DNA from: Bolinopsis microptera
Lineage: Eukaryota; Ctenophora; Tentaculata; Lobata; Bolinopsidae
Assembly (NCBI RefSeq): GCF_026151205.1
Contig: NC_087082.1
Span: 13,859,365-13,923,364, forward strand
Reading direction: 5' to 3'
DNA: 64,000 nt
The position numbers and the translations under genes were made by a program. Below the pieces are notes generated by a model that had not been told where the DNA came from, searched no databases, and was given only the letters and a program-made list of their open reading frames with translations. Below are positions 48,801 to 59,177 of this stretch, piece by piece (the stretch's first letter is position 1; every line of letters starts with the position of its first letter).

Positions 48801-51127
48801 GTGAGAACTTTATCAGATCAGAAACCGTGTAGAAGTCACGTGGTCACCTCACGGTTAGCCGACTCTTCTGGATTCTTGGAACGTTTTAAAGGACCAGACT
48901 ATTCCATCTCAGTTAGAACTCTATCTACTGATCAGAGTAACAAGGTTTTATCAGAAGATGTTGAGTCGTCACGTGACCCAGTGATTCAGCTGTTTACTTC
49001 GCCCACGTGCACGTTGTGTGACGAGGTCCTCTTTCAGTTGGAGCAGATCAGATTATCACACCGCTTCAAGTAAGCTTGTTTTTGTTTGTTTGTTTGTTTG
49101 TTTGTTTGTTTGTTTGTTTGTTTGTTTGTTTGTTTGTTTGTTTGTTTGTTTGTTTGTTTGTTTGTTCGTAGAAATGGGTCTCCAACAGGATCAGAACAAG
49201 CACATATAATTACTACTCATCAGTACTATGTGTTACGTGTAATGTACTGTGCAGGAGTGTGACTATACATTTAGTCTTTAGCTGCCTCCTGACACTTTCT
49301 GCTGTTATTTGCTTTTGTTATTGATAGATTCAAGTAAGCCTGTTTATTTCTAGATTTTGTCTATTAATTTGTTCGTCTGTTTGTTAATTATGTATTTTTA
49401 ATATTGGTCCGTTTGTTAGTTCGTTTGTGTGCTTCTGCATCATGTGATTAGCTATTATTTCTATTGTGAAATCTGCATTAATTAGCCTTGGAGCTCTGTC
49501 ACTATAGTGACGATATTCAGCCGGACTTTACTTAATGTTGATCCCGACAAAAAATCCGGATCATAAAACGTTTATTGGTAGAATATAATGATTCTCGCCA
49601 AATAAGGCAACCATACGTCTACACATCTATCATCTGACAGATGTGTACGTTAATATAGTGATTTAATGGAACTGAAGCTTTATAATTAAATATACTCCTT
49701 CCACCAATTGGCTAAGATGATTCGTGAGGGCTTGTAGCCTTGTAGGTGTGTTGACCTGGCTTTAACGTAGTGCAATAATCTCCCACCCCGGAGTACTGCA
49801 ATAGTTCAAGCCTTTTTCTTTCACCCCGGAATGTCTCGTGCCGATTCTACATGATCTAAATGTGCATAGTGTGGCCCTGTCAGTCTCAGATGCATTAAAT
49901 GTAACCATGTCACTCACGGATGTGATAAGAAGTGTTGAAAGATCAGGACGCTCTCCCTTTATATAACTTGTTAGCTACCCTGTTAATTGTATCATTCGCA
50001 CATTTTGAGTACCGGCAACCAGCTACTCTGCTCCAGGGAATATTTCTCTTGTTAGTTCTGTATTGTTGTTGATCTGTGTACGTGTTAGATGTGTTCCCCT
50101 GTATTCTTGTTTCCAACCGTGTTGGGTTCTTATTTGTGAACCAGCTTATTTCTTTGTTGTACATCCGATAGTGTATATAAATACATTTTACGTGTCCCGC
50201 GTTACGTGTCCGGTTTCAGACTAAAGTGATGTAACATTATTATATCATGTTGCATGTTGTCCGTGTTATTACATTATATTATGGCAACTCTCTTTTGTTA
50301 ATGTTAGCATTCTGTTGTTTAAAGGGTAGCATTCTGTTGTTAAGGGAGCGTTCACATATGACGTCAGCAAGATTTTGGCAAATTTTACCCTCCTCCCCTC
50401 TGTCAGCGACTGTCAGCATTGAGCGACCCCCCTACCCCTAATGACGTCAGCATTTGCCAGACCCCCCCCCCCCCTCGGCTGCTTACGTCATATGTGAACG
50501 CTCCCTAAGGGTAGCATTCTGTTGTTAATGCAATGGTAAGGTTCTGTTGTTAATGATAGCATTATGTTGTTAATGGTAGCACTCTGTTGTCAATGGTAGC
50601 ATTCTGTTGTTAATGTTAGCACTATGTTGTTAATGTTAGCATTATGTTGTTAATGGTATCACTCTGTTGTTAATGGTAGCATTCTGTTGTTAATGAAGCA
50701 TTATGTTGTTAATGGTAGCACTCTGTTGTCAATGGTAGCATTCTGTTGTTAATGTTAGCATTATGTTGTTAATGTTAGCATTATGTTGTTAATGGTATCA
50801 CTCTGTTGTTAATGGTAGCATTCTGTTGTTAATGATAGCATTATGTTGTTAGTGGTAAAGTTCTGTTGTTAGTGGTAAAGTTCTGTTGTTAATAGTAAAG
50901 TTCTGTTAATGGTAATGTTCTGTTGTTAATCTATCAATCTGGTTAAAGATGGATATTTTCGCAGGGTAGAGCTGGTAAATATAAAAACAGACCCCCTATT
51001 AAACAAGAAGTACAAGTACGATATACCAGTTGTCCACCTTAACAACCAGTACCTCTGCAAACATTCACTGAATATTGAGCGACTGATCACCAGATTACAG
51101 GAACTCCAGCCTATTTCTGCCTCGTGA
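48801..51127 (+). CDS. Glutaredoxin-like protein, C5orf63 family
   Basis: Exon ends at 49069 (phase 2) and the last exon is 50965-51127. The domain begins DPVIQLFTSPTCTLCDEVLF, a beta strand and a C-T-L-C redox motif comparable with CPLC in human C5orf63, and continues VELVNIKTDPLLNKKYKYDI, then PVVHLNNQYL with the cis-proline, and a last helix NIERLITRLQELQ. Predicted thioredoxin-fold oxidoreductase. The 5' end is uncertain: the frame is open from 48,780 or earlier but has no ATG, whereas the ATG at 48,692 opens an adjacent frame that stops near 48,833. A missed upstream exon, an internal splice or a sequence error would explain this. The start given is the first convenient codon in frame, not a claimed initiation site. 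The exon donor is followed at once by a (TTTG)n microsatellite. Confidence 0.75.
49078..49168 (+). repeat. (TTTG)n microsatellite
   Basis: About 22 copies, starting 8 nt after the donor of the glutaredoxin-like exon. Confidence 0.95.
49210..50320. other. Intron of the glutaredoxin-like gene, no further gene seen
   Basis: AT-rich. About 49,840-49,945 translates to a broken Cys/His-rich stretch (CIKCNHVTHGCDKKC with an upstream stop) reminiscent of the zinc-binding modules in some retrotransposons. It is too decayed to call. Confidence 0.35.
50322..50935 (+). repeat. About 20-bp minisatellite GTAGCATTCTGTTGTTAATG
   Basis: More than twenty variants of the unit, ending 30 bp before the last exon of the glutaredoxin-like gene. 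Interrupted by the MITE at 50,344-50,505, which inserted after the array had formed. Confidence 0.9.
50344..50505. mobile_element. PIF/Harbinger-like MITE, TAA target duplication
   Basis: Ends GGGAGCGTTCACATATGACG and CGTCATATGTGAACGCTCCC, flanked by TAA at 50,341-50,343 and 50,506-50,508. 162 bp with a C-rich centre. The 3-bp TWA-type duplication and the CGTTCACA termini suggest the ISL2EU/Harbinger group. Confidence 0.8.
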
Positions 51128-51552
51128 TCTCCATCACGTGATGCCCATAAATGGTCATGTCAGTCATGGACTCAGTAAGAATATTCTTGCTCTGGAATGA
51201 ATATAGGTTCTTTCATATATCTTCATATTCGTGTGGGTGATTCATATATGTTCAAATCTTCTGTGCCTTTTTCTTTGCATCATGTAACTCTCCAGTGACA
51301 TAAGATTGTTTCTGTTTCTTGTAAAATTTTAACACTCCTGAGATAAAAATCGCTCTTCCCCGTATTATTATAAACCTTAGTAAATTATTCTGTGAGATGT
51401 CAAATCTTGTTTTTAGTTTATGTGATTATGAGTTGTCTTGTGAAATCTTGTAATCTTTATTCGACGTAACGTTCAGTACCTCCTGAACAATTTAAGAAAC
51501 AACTGATTAATTTATTAATCTAACATTTTCTCTGTTATTAGCCGAAACTGTG

Positions 51553-52338
51553 ATGAATGTTGACCACGAGATTGAACTCTTGAAAGAGACGATTAAGCGG
51601 CTGGGTGAGGATTGCGGGGATGGATCGTGGAGAGTCAAGTTTGGAGTTCTTTTTCACGGTAACTATAACACATTCCTTGTCTGTTTCAATAAACTCTATT
51701 AGCGCTATTAGTTTAAAACTCTAATGTTTTTGCAGTCGACGGTAACTTTAAAAAGTTCAGATTATTTTCAATGGTTGTTTCAGCTACGTTTTCTCTTAAA
51801 TGTTTAATTGAAGTTCATGTATATTTCATAGTATTTGATATTGTCATATCTGGTATTAATGGTATTGTCATTTTTGTCATAGATTACTGGGAATTGGTAG
51901 TGCTCGCCAAATTTCTGTTTCTCTTTTCGTTAGCGATTTTTTTGCCAAATTAAACTTCACACCAAATCAAATCCACGATAACATCTCAAAAATTTATTTC
52001 CTAGATACGGAATGTGCCAACTTGTTTGAGGCGCTAGTTGGAACCCTCCGAGCAGCTAAGAAACGGGGTCTTATAACCTTCCAGGTAAACCAACCAATCA
52101 GAGACCACTGTTTTATTATTCTATTCACTTTGCTGAAACTGTCCAATTGGAAATATGTATTGAAATTATCCAACCAGAGAATTGTTTTCTAGTCGCGTTA
52201 TTGGAACTATCGAATCAGAGATCTGTATTCTAGTCACGTGCCAACCAATCAGAAATGTAATTTTAAATAATTCAGGGTCAGATGCTGCTCAGTCCTTGTC
52301 ACGATGACGTAAGTATAAAGCTTCTGAATGGTAACTAA
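51553..52338 (+). CDS. ABRACL: ABRACL (costars family)
   Basis: Three exons, 51553-51658, 52005-52084 and 52276-52338; phases agree, 82 aa against 81 in human. MNVDHEIELLKETIKRLG and VKFGVLFHD, then CANLFEALVGTLRAAKKRGL and GQMLLSPCHDDVSIKLL, align along the full length with costars proteins. The fold is a winged helix related to the actin-binding-Rho-activating (ABRA) C-terminus; the family promotes actin dynamics and cell motility. An acceptor-like CTCTGTTATTAG lies 11 nt before the ATG. A strong donor-like GACGTAAGT overlaps codons for DDVS in the last exon but is not needed for a full-length protein. It lies 425 bp after the glutaredoxin-like stop, same strand. Confidence 0.93.
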
Positions 52339-53784
52339 CCAGCGTTCCCATAGCAACGGACTTAGCAACCTGTTCATGTTGTTTCGTTTGTTTCTTGTTT
52401 ATAAAATCTTTTATTATTCGTTATTGTTTGATTTCAATTTCTATAGGTAACGATTGGGTGACCTTTTTTTAAAGATTTTATTGATCTTTTAAGTGAAACT
52501 TTTTTTTCGGAGATTCTTTCAGTTTTGTCTGAAGTTATAGTCAGTTTGTGAGCTGCTATCTTGACTCCCGATAATATAGATAACCAGTCAGTAGATTCTC
52601 ACAATGTTTGGCATCTTTAATCACGTGGGTACTAATCACTAATAGTGTCCCAGTTTCAATTCTTAACACTTTGAACTATAGTCTAATATTCGGGATCTTT
52701 TACTATCAATCATAGAATGTTATTATATTGGTCGAGAGTTAGAATTGCTTGATTTTTATTCAAACAACTTGTCAGCTCCGACCCGCGTGTCCACCTTCAT
52801 AGAAATGTTAGATATTTCGCATAGCAGTGATTGACTTACGATCGATTGTGTGAGTTTTTGGTGTAGTGTTTGACTATGATTTTTGACCAGGTTTTGGAAT
52901 TGCTAATCGATTTTTATACTTATTTAGAAGTTAATAATGACAATTAATATTTCCATCTTTGTAACCACAATTCGATTCTTTCATTTCTTATTCATTATTG
53001 TTACATCATACATATAAATCGTGTCAACTTGTGAACAAATAGTGTTAAATTTGAGAATAATGAATGATGAAGTATGCTGATTAAATTACTAGTTGCTAGT
53101 ACTACTAATAGTAGTGCTAAATTTATGATTTAGTGGCTAACTCTCTGATGTCCTTATCTATTAATAAAGTAAATAATACTACGGCCTCTTGTCCATTGTA
53201 AATGGACTGACCCAGCGCGCGCTATACTACTTCGAAGCTCTTTGCCTCTGCATGGAGTCTGGCCTTATACAATATAATATTTAAAGAAGAAAGCGGCTAC
53301 TTCGAAAAAATTTAGCATCCAGACAAGTATCATACGTCAATATTGATCCACGATGAAAATCTTAACGGGTGATACTCTTAAAATATTTGTTCTAATTTAT
53401 TAGGACCGTCGACGAGTCCAACTTGGCGCGCGTCCTGACTCCTGGTAGGTTATAAACCTACAATGACAATCCTTCACAGCTCGGCGAGGTCCGGTACAGT
53501 GGTCCATCTCGCCGATCTAGTGTGTAGCGTAGTGAAGAAGCATTATTGGATGCGCGGCGCGGCCCAGTAGTGCATCGCGCTACAACAAGTGCAACTGTCC
53601 GTCAATATTATCTGGCGCGGCGCTCTTTTAATCAAGCTTCCGGCTTTCTGAACTAAACAGTGCAGTGTAGTGAGCAATAGACTAGCAAGCTAAATCATAA
53701 CCGTCAATATGGCCGCGTCCCGCGATGGCCTTTAGTTATTCGGTGATACACTTTTATTTATATAGGATATTTATATACGCTCCT

Positions 53785-54160
53785 ACTAAATCGCTCGCCC
53801 AAATTTTAAGAAAATTCTTGTGAAAAGGCCCTTTATAGGCATGAAAGTGATCCAAATTGGTGTATTTTTGGACGCTGATTCCGAATCACCCCCCATGACA
53901 TAGGGTTAAAATGCTTCCCTGGAGAGTTATGGGCAAAAACCCGTTTTGGTCACGTGACAGGCTAGTAAAACGTGAATTCGACTATTTAGGGCTCGGGTTA
54001 GTATAGGGTTAGGGTTGTGGCTAAGATTATGGATAGCTTCGGGGTTATGGTTAGGGTTAGGGTTGGGATTAGGGTTTATGTAAAACCGGTTTGTACGGCT
54101 GCAAAACCAAAAAAACCAAATTCACGTGAAATTTTTGGGCGAGCGATTCAGTAAGAGCCC
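53785..54160. mobile_element. TIR element carrying degenerate TTAGGG repeats
   Basis: Ends GCTCCTACTAAATCGCTCGC and GCGAGCGATTCAGTAAGAGC are about 28-bp imperfect inverted repeats (shared core AATCGCTCGCCCAAA). The centre (53,993-54,080) is a run of GGGTTAGGGTT-like motifs. About 375 bp, non-coding. Confidence 0.7.
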
Positions 54161-54172
54161 TTTATATATTCA

Positions 54173-54545
54173 CATAACCATGTGTTTTCGCGCCACTGCG
54201 GGCGCGCTTGTTTCACGAGTCAAGAAAGCCGTGAGGCGGGCGCGGCGCGCCACTGCAAGCGCAAGGGCTCTAGATCATAGATAGAGCAACTTTATATATA
54301 ATGGCATACCCGTGCACTCGTGTGTTGCCCTATCCTTATTGAGCGGCGCTCAGCCTGTCTGCTGTCATTCCACCAAATTTCTATTATATTTATAAACATA
54401 ATAGCCTGGCCGGGTCCCCAGGTAAGCTCTATCCATGCATAGCCCTTTCGCTTGCAGTGGCGCGCGCCCGCCGATCCCGGTGTGCGGCAAAAAGTTTTCT
54501 TAACTTGTGAAACAAGCGCGCGCCCGCAGAGGCGCACATGGTTAG
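54173..54545. mobile_element. Foldback element, most complete copy
   Basis: ATAACCATGTGTTTTCGCGC at the left and GGCGCACATGGTTAG at the right are inverted. Inner arms also pair (CGCGCTTGTTTCAC with GTGAAACAAGCGCG; GCAAGCGCAAGGGCTCTA with AGCCCTTTCGCTTGC). The core is the dispersed GCTCAGCCTGTC sequence. Relatives at 36.0-36.7 kb. Confidence 0.65.
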
Positions 54546-55005
54546 TTAGTTGAACTCGTGTTTATATATATATATGGTTAGGTAAATCTAAGTACTAAGT
54601 TTGACCTATATCTATAATCTCTGAAATTTCTGTGCAATTCTAAAAAGGATTACGTAATTTATTAAAAGGTGGGCAGTTATTTCTGGGCCATCCTGTATTA
54701 TATATTAGTTGTGCATTTACTGAAATTAATATGACCGATGTTCCTTGTATAATTGGGCACTTACTTCCTTCCCCGATTGCTTTGTTTGCCGCTTCTCTCT
54801 TCCCCAATACTTTCTTCTATTAGTTTTAACGAATTAATATATTTATATGACTAGCGTTGTTTAATTAGATGATGAAGACAGGGGTGATGATGTTGATGAT
54901 GAAGATAATGAAGTTGATGATGAGGCTGAGAATGTAGAGGAAGAGGTTTCAGAAGAGTGAGCTGAAAAGAAGACAAGTTTCTATTCTAATTTATTGATTA
55001 TTATA

Positions 55006-55939
55006 TTTATTGAAATAAACATATAGTATCCATTACTCCAGGAGTGATGACAGGATATGTAAAAAAATAATTAGTATTATATATTAGTATTATATATTAG
55101 TATTAGTATATCATATTTTAGAAAGCGCTTGCGCTTTGAGGTATTAAAGACAACAGTTATTTCGATAAGAGGGACCAGAGGGCCCAAGTTGCGACATAAA
55201 CCAGACAATATTGAAGATTTAGATTTAAATATTGAGCCCTTTGGCTAGAGAATACTTTCTTAGATATTTTGGACAGTTTATAATATTGGTAATGTTAATG
55301 AATTGTAATTGATTGATATGTAATATTTAGGCCCGTGGCCAATTTTCACATTATATATTAGTTGAGCATAATTGTTATCTGTTGCGCTTGGGATTCCACC
55401 CCTTGAGATATCCTACAAGATGGTCACTATAAAATTTATAATAAAAGCACTTATGCAAGTGACCCATTTATGCAAGGGCTCATCTTGCAGCTAGAGAAGG
55501 CAAAGGTCCACCGATACCAGCACCATATTGACGAGATACGTAAGTTTCTAACGTGGAAAACTGGGTCCAACGAACTAAACAGAAGCAAAATAGACCTTCT
55601 GACTAGTGTCCGGAACGATGTTGTCAGCTACTGAAAAGAAGTTCAAATAATCCGCTTCATGGACTTTACTTGGAATAAACATCTCCTGCTGAACCCAAGA
55701 ATAAATCAGAGTGAGGGCAGTGGTGTAACGAAGGGCCCGCTGACCCCGCTGTGCAGGGGGGCGCCGTCTTAGGGGGGCGCCAAATCGTCGTTTGAATGTG
55801 GGACAATTTCGAAAACTTAATTAAAGTACTAGCAAAACTGCGCGTTTTGCTCTAGATACACACTTTTTTAGAGATTTTACCGGCGTATCCTCTAAAATCA
55901 CCTAATTTGTTCAATTTAAGGGAGGGGCACCAAAAGGGG
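55006..55939 (+). repeat. Segmental duplication, copy 1
   Basis: Nearly identical to 57,148-58,081, with a handful of differences confined mostly to the first 100 bp. Contains the left three quarters of an hAT MITE (from 55,718), truncated at the right junction. Confidence 0.92.
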
Positions 55940-57147
55940 GGCCCAGACAACCTTTCGCAGGTGGGGGCCCTTACACAAGGGCATGGAGCAAGCGGATACT
56001 TGTCTGCAGGGGTGTTCCTGCTTGGCTACCCTGATGTCTTAGCTCCTTTTCAGCTGCACATGAGTGAATCAGTTTTGTCTTCGTAACGAGAGATTCAACT
56101 TTAGGACTTTGTTGGCAATAGGCAACGCTCCCAAATTGTTTCTTCTCATTTAAGTCGATATCTCAGCCCTCTCACTGTCAAGTGGAAGACCATACGGTGA
56201 TAGGTGGGTTAGGGTATTTGTTGCAGTTCAGCTGTTGGGGTCACGAAAGGCACCGTGACAAAATGTGAACGATCAGACAGCGTCACCTTGGAAAGACCGA
56301 GAAATTTTGGAATTTTAGCGACGTGTACCGTTGTGTTGACGGCTTGGGTTGGAAGCAAAAGTCTTCCAAAAACTTGTATCTCACAGCCACCTCCCGGGAT
56401 CAGGTGGAGATCGTCGATGTGTCAAGCCCTAGACATGCTCCCATACTGGTTTTCCCCCTTCCCCGGGGCAATGTACTCACCGTGGCACCTACAATGTCCG
56501 CATGTTCCTGCTTGTAAGCACATTGCCATGGGGCCAGTGAAGGGGTTGAAATTTTTTCAATTCTTTCAAAGGTTTCATTGAAGAAAACTTTCTAAAAGCT
56601 TTGAGGGGAGTGAGGGGTGTAGATTTTCCTGGGCCAATGGGTTTTTGGCTTTGTAGGGGGTCATGTTTGCCTGTCCAATGGGGTCAAGGTAGGAATTGGT
56701 CTCGAAGCTTCTATGATAATGTCTGCAAAAGTCTGTGTACTGATCCAGTAGAAACTTGAGAAGCTCATTAGGAATCCCATCTGGCCGTTGCTCGACCCAT
56801 TTTTGAGACTTCTAGCAGCTGATCCGATTTCTTCACTAGTGAATGGCTTAAATAGTGGGCGAGGAGGTCCTACAAAAGGTTCTAAAGGTGCTTCATCACG
56901 AGTAAGTTGTTGCTCAAGGTACTTAGCAACCTACGGCAGCTCTTACCAGTGTCTGTTGCAATATTGCACCCTCTGCTCATCATGAACACCCATACTAGAA
57001 GGGGCTTTACTTTTAGGTAAGTTCAGGGTTCGAACAGCCTTCAACCATTTTCTCCTATCTGTGTTGAAACTGATGGTATTACAGATCGATTCAGCAGCAG
57101 CTGATCGTATGTACGAAGTCTCTGCTTGATCTGATTGGTGAGGCACG
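55940..57147 (-). pseudogene. Degenerate non-LTR retrotransposon, reverse-transcriptase remnant
   Basis: On the minus strand, about 57,060-56,580 encodes segments typical of non-LTR reverse transcriptases: FTSEEIGSAARSLKNG, then after a one-base frame change PDGIPNELLKFLLDQY, then LAQENLHPSLPSKLL. Several stops interrupt it (near 56,945 and 56,930). The part below 56,550 is not recognisable. A dead copy lying between the two arms of the segmental duplication. Confidence 0.65.
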
Positions 57148-58081
57148 TTTATTGAAATAAACCATATAATATCCATTACTCCCGGAGTGATGACAGGATC
57201 TGTAAAAAATAATTAGTATTATATATTAGTATTATATATTAGTATTAGTATATCCTATTTTAGAAAGCGCTTGCGCTTTGAGGTATTAAAGACAACAGTT
57301 ATTTCGATAAGAGGGACCAGAGGGCCCAAGTTGCGACATAAACCAGACAATATTGAAGATTTAGATTTAAATATTGAGCCCTTTGGCTAGAGAATACTTT
57401 CTTAGATATTTTGGACAGTTTATAATATTGGTAATGTTAATGAATTGTAATTGATTGATATGTAATATTTAGGCCCGTGGCCAATTTTCACATTATATAT
57501 TAGTTGAGCATAATTGTTATCTGTTGCGCTTGGGATTCCACCCCTTGAGATATCCTACAAGATGGTCACTATAAAATTTATAATAAAAGCACTTATGCAA
57601 GTGACCCATTTATGCAAGGGCTCATCTTGCAGCTAGAGAAGGCAAAGGTCCACCGATACCAGCACCATATTGACGAGATACGTAAGTTTCTAACGTGGAA
57701 AACTGGGTCCAACGAACTAAACAGAAGCAAAATAGACCTTCTGACTAGTGTCCGGAACGATGTTGTCAGCTACTGAAAAGAAGTTCAAATAATCCGCTTC
57801 ATGGACTTTACTTGGAATAAACATCTCCTGCTGAACCCAAGAATAAATCAGAGTGAGGGCAGTGGTGTAACGAAGGGCCCGCTGACCCCGCTGTGCAGGG
57901 GGGCGCCGTCTTAGGGGGGCGCCAAATCGTCGTTTGAATGTGGGACAATTTCGAAAACTTAATTAAAGTACTAGCAAAACTGCGCGTTTTGCTCTAGATA
58001 CACACTTTTTTAGAGATTTTACCGGCGTATCCTCTAAAATCACCTAATTTGTTCAATTTAAGGGAGGGGCACCAAAAGGGG
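57148..58081 (+). repeat. Segmental duplication, copy 2
   Basis: Counterpart of 55,006-55,939. Here the hAT MITE continues to its true right end at 58,166, so this copy preserves the ancestral arrangement. Confidence 0.92.
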
Positions 58082-58166
58082 AGGGGGCGCCAATGCAACA
58101 GGGGGGCGCCTTTTCGGCAGGGGGGGGGGGGGGGGGGGGGCGCCAACAGGCAACGTTACGCCACTG
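57860..58166. mobile_element. hAT-type MITE, complete, 8-bp target duplication
   Basis: Ends CAGTGGTGTAACG and CGTTACGCCACTG, with AGTGAGGG duplicated at 57,852-57,859 and 58,167-58,174. 307 bp including a long G tract. No coding capacity. Confidence 0.9.
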
Positions 58167-58869
58167 AGTGAGGGTCAGATACTGCAACTGGATAACATTG
58201 ATGAAAGGAGCAAATGAATATTTTCCTGCTTCTCAAGCAGAAGCACAGATACTAAGGTCATGTCTCTCCTACATGGCCAGAAAGAAATGTCAAACAGTAT
58301 ATATACAATAAATTAAATCAAGTGATGCAATTGGCAGAGCACAATCGTAAATCCTGAGCAATAGATATCATCTATCCCTCGTAGCTCTTCTCCTCAGGTA
58401 TCAGGTTGAAGGAGACATTGGATATAGGGGCAGTCCATGCCTTCTTTGCCTTTCCACGTACACCTCTAACTGCTACTAGCACACTCCTCATTATATCCAT
58501 GCTTAGTCCACATGCCTTGCAAACTTACAGCACGGTATTTGTAATGGTCTAAGTTCCTAATACTCGCCAAAGATGGTTCCTCTAGTCAACCGTAGGAGAA
58601 GAGAAAGCTTAACAACATATTAGGTGGCTGCATTTTGTTTTGATTTTATTAGGTTCTAGTATTTATTCCTATTGTCTTAAAGTTTTAAGAGAACTCTCCT
58701 TAAATTATTTTAATGCAGTCACTCAGATAAGTTTATATCAGGACACTTCAACAAAGACACATACTCTGCCCACAATAAGGGGCCATAATTGTTTCAATTA
58801 TGTAACTGTATAGAATTATTATTATTATTACCCAATTAAATTGACCATCATCTTACTTTTGACCCTCGA

Positions 58870-59136
58870 ATCATGTCCCTCAAAAAAGATTGTTTGAGTC
58901 TTCTTAAGAATGTAATCAGGAGAAAATATCCCTTTAGTAAAGCTCAGCTCAAGCTTATTGTTCACAAATTGGACTACTGCAAAGATGTTTATTATGGAAT
59001 TTGTGGCAATCTCATCGTTCAGAATGCTGCTGCTAAAGCTATAGTAGGACTATATAAACATGATCATCTAGGAGACACTCTGAAAGATCTTCATCGGCTG
59101 CCTATTAGTTACAGAATTCAATATCTAAAAGTTTAA
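58870..59136 (+). pseudogene. Non-LTR retrotransposon pol C-terminal fragment
   Basis: An open frame of 87 codons ends KLDYCKDVYYGICGN, IVQNAAAKAIVGLYKHDH and DLHRLPISYRIQYL. This is the hallmark C-terminal block of many CR1/RTE/Jockey-type reverse transcriptases (LDYCN...QNAAARL...HDHI...LHWLPVxxRI). No upstream RT motifs remain, so it is a 5'-truncated fragment. It ends about 40 bp before the next gene's first coding exon. Confidence 0.75.
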
Positions 59137-59177
59137 ATTATTATTATTATTGTATTGACCCAATTCCTACTGTTCAG

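Larger units (their letters stand above)
52339..55005. other. Intergenic region, repeats
   Basis: No supported gene. 53,367-53,592 repeats blocks of the 9.3-9.7 kb cluster. 53,785-54,160 is a TIR element with telomere-like repeats; 54,173-54,545 is a foldback element. 54,868-54,960 is a short GAT/GAA-rich open stretch (DDEDRGDDVDDED) after an acceptor-like TTAATTAG. It could be a terminal exon or simply a microsatellite, and I could not connect it to any gene. Confidence 0.5.

Noticed and set aside
49840-49945. Zinc-knuckle gene fragment
   Set aside because: In-frame stops and no neighbouring retrotransposon domains; too weak to call.
54868-54960. Acidic DDEDRGDDVDDED stretch as an extra ABRACL exon
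   Set aside because: ABRACL is already full length with a stop at 52,338, the reading phase does not fit the GACGTAAGT donor, and the sequence resembles a GAT microsatellite.
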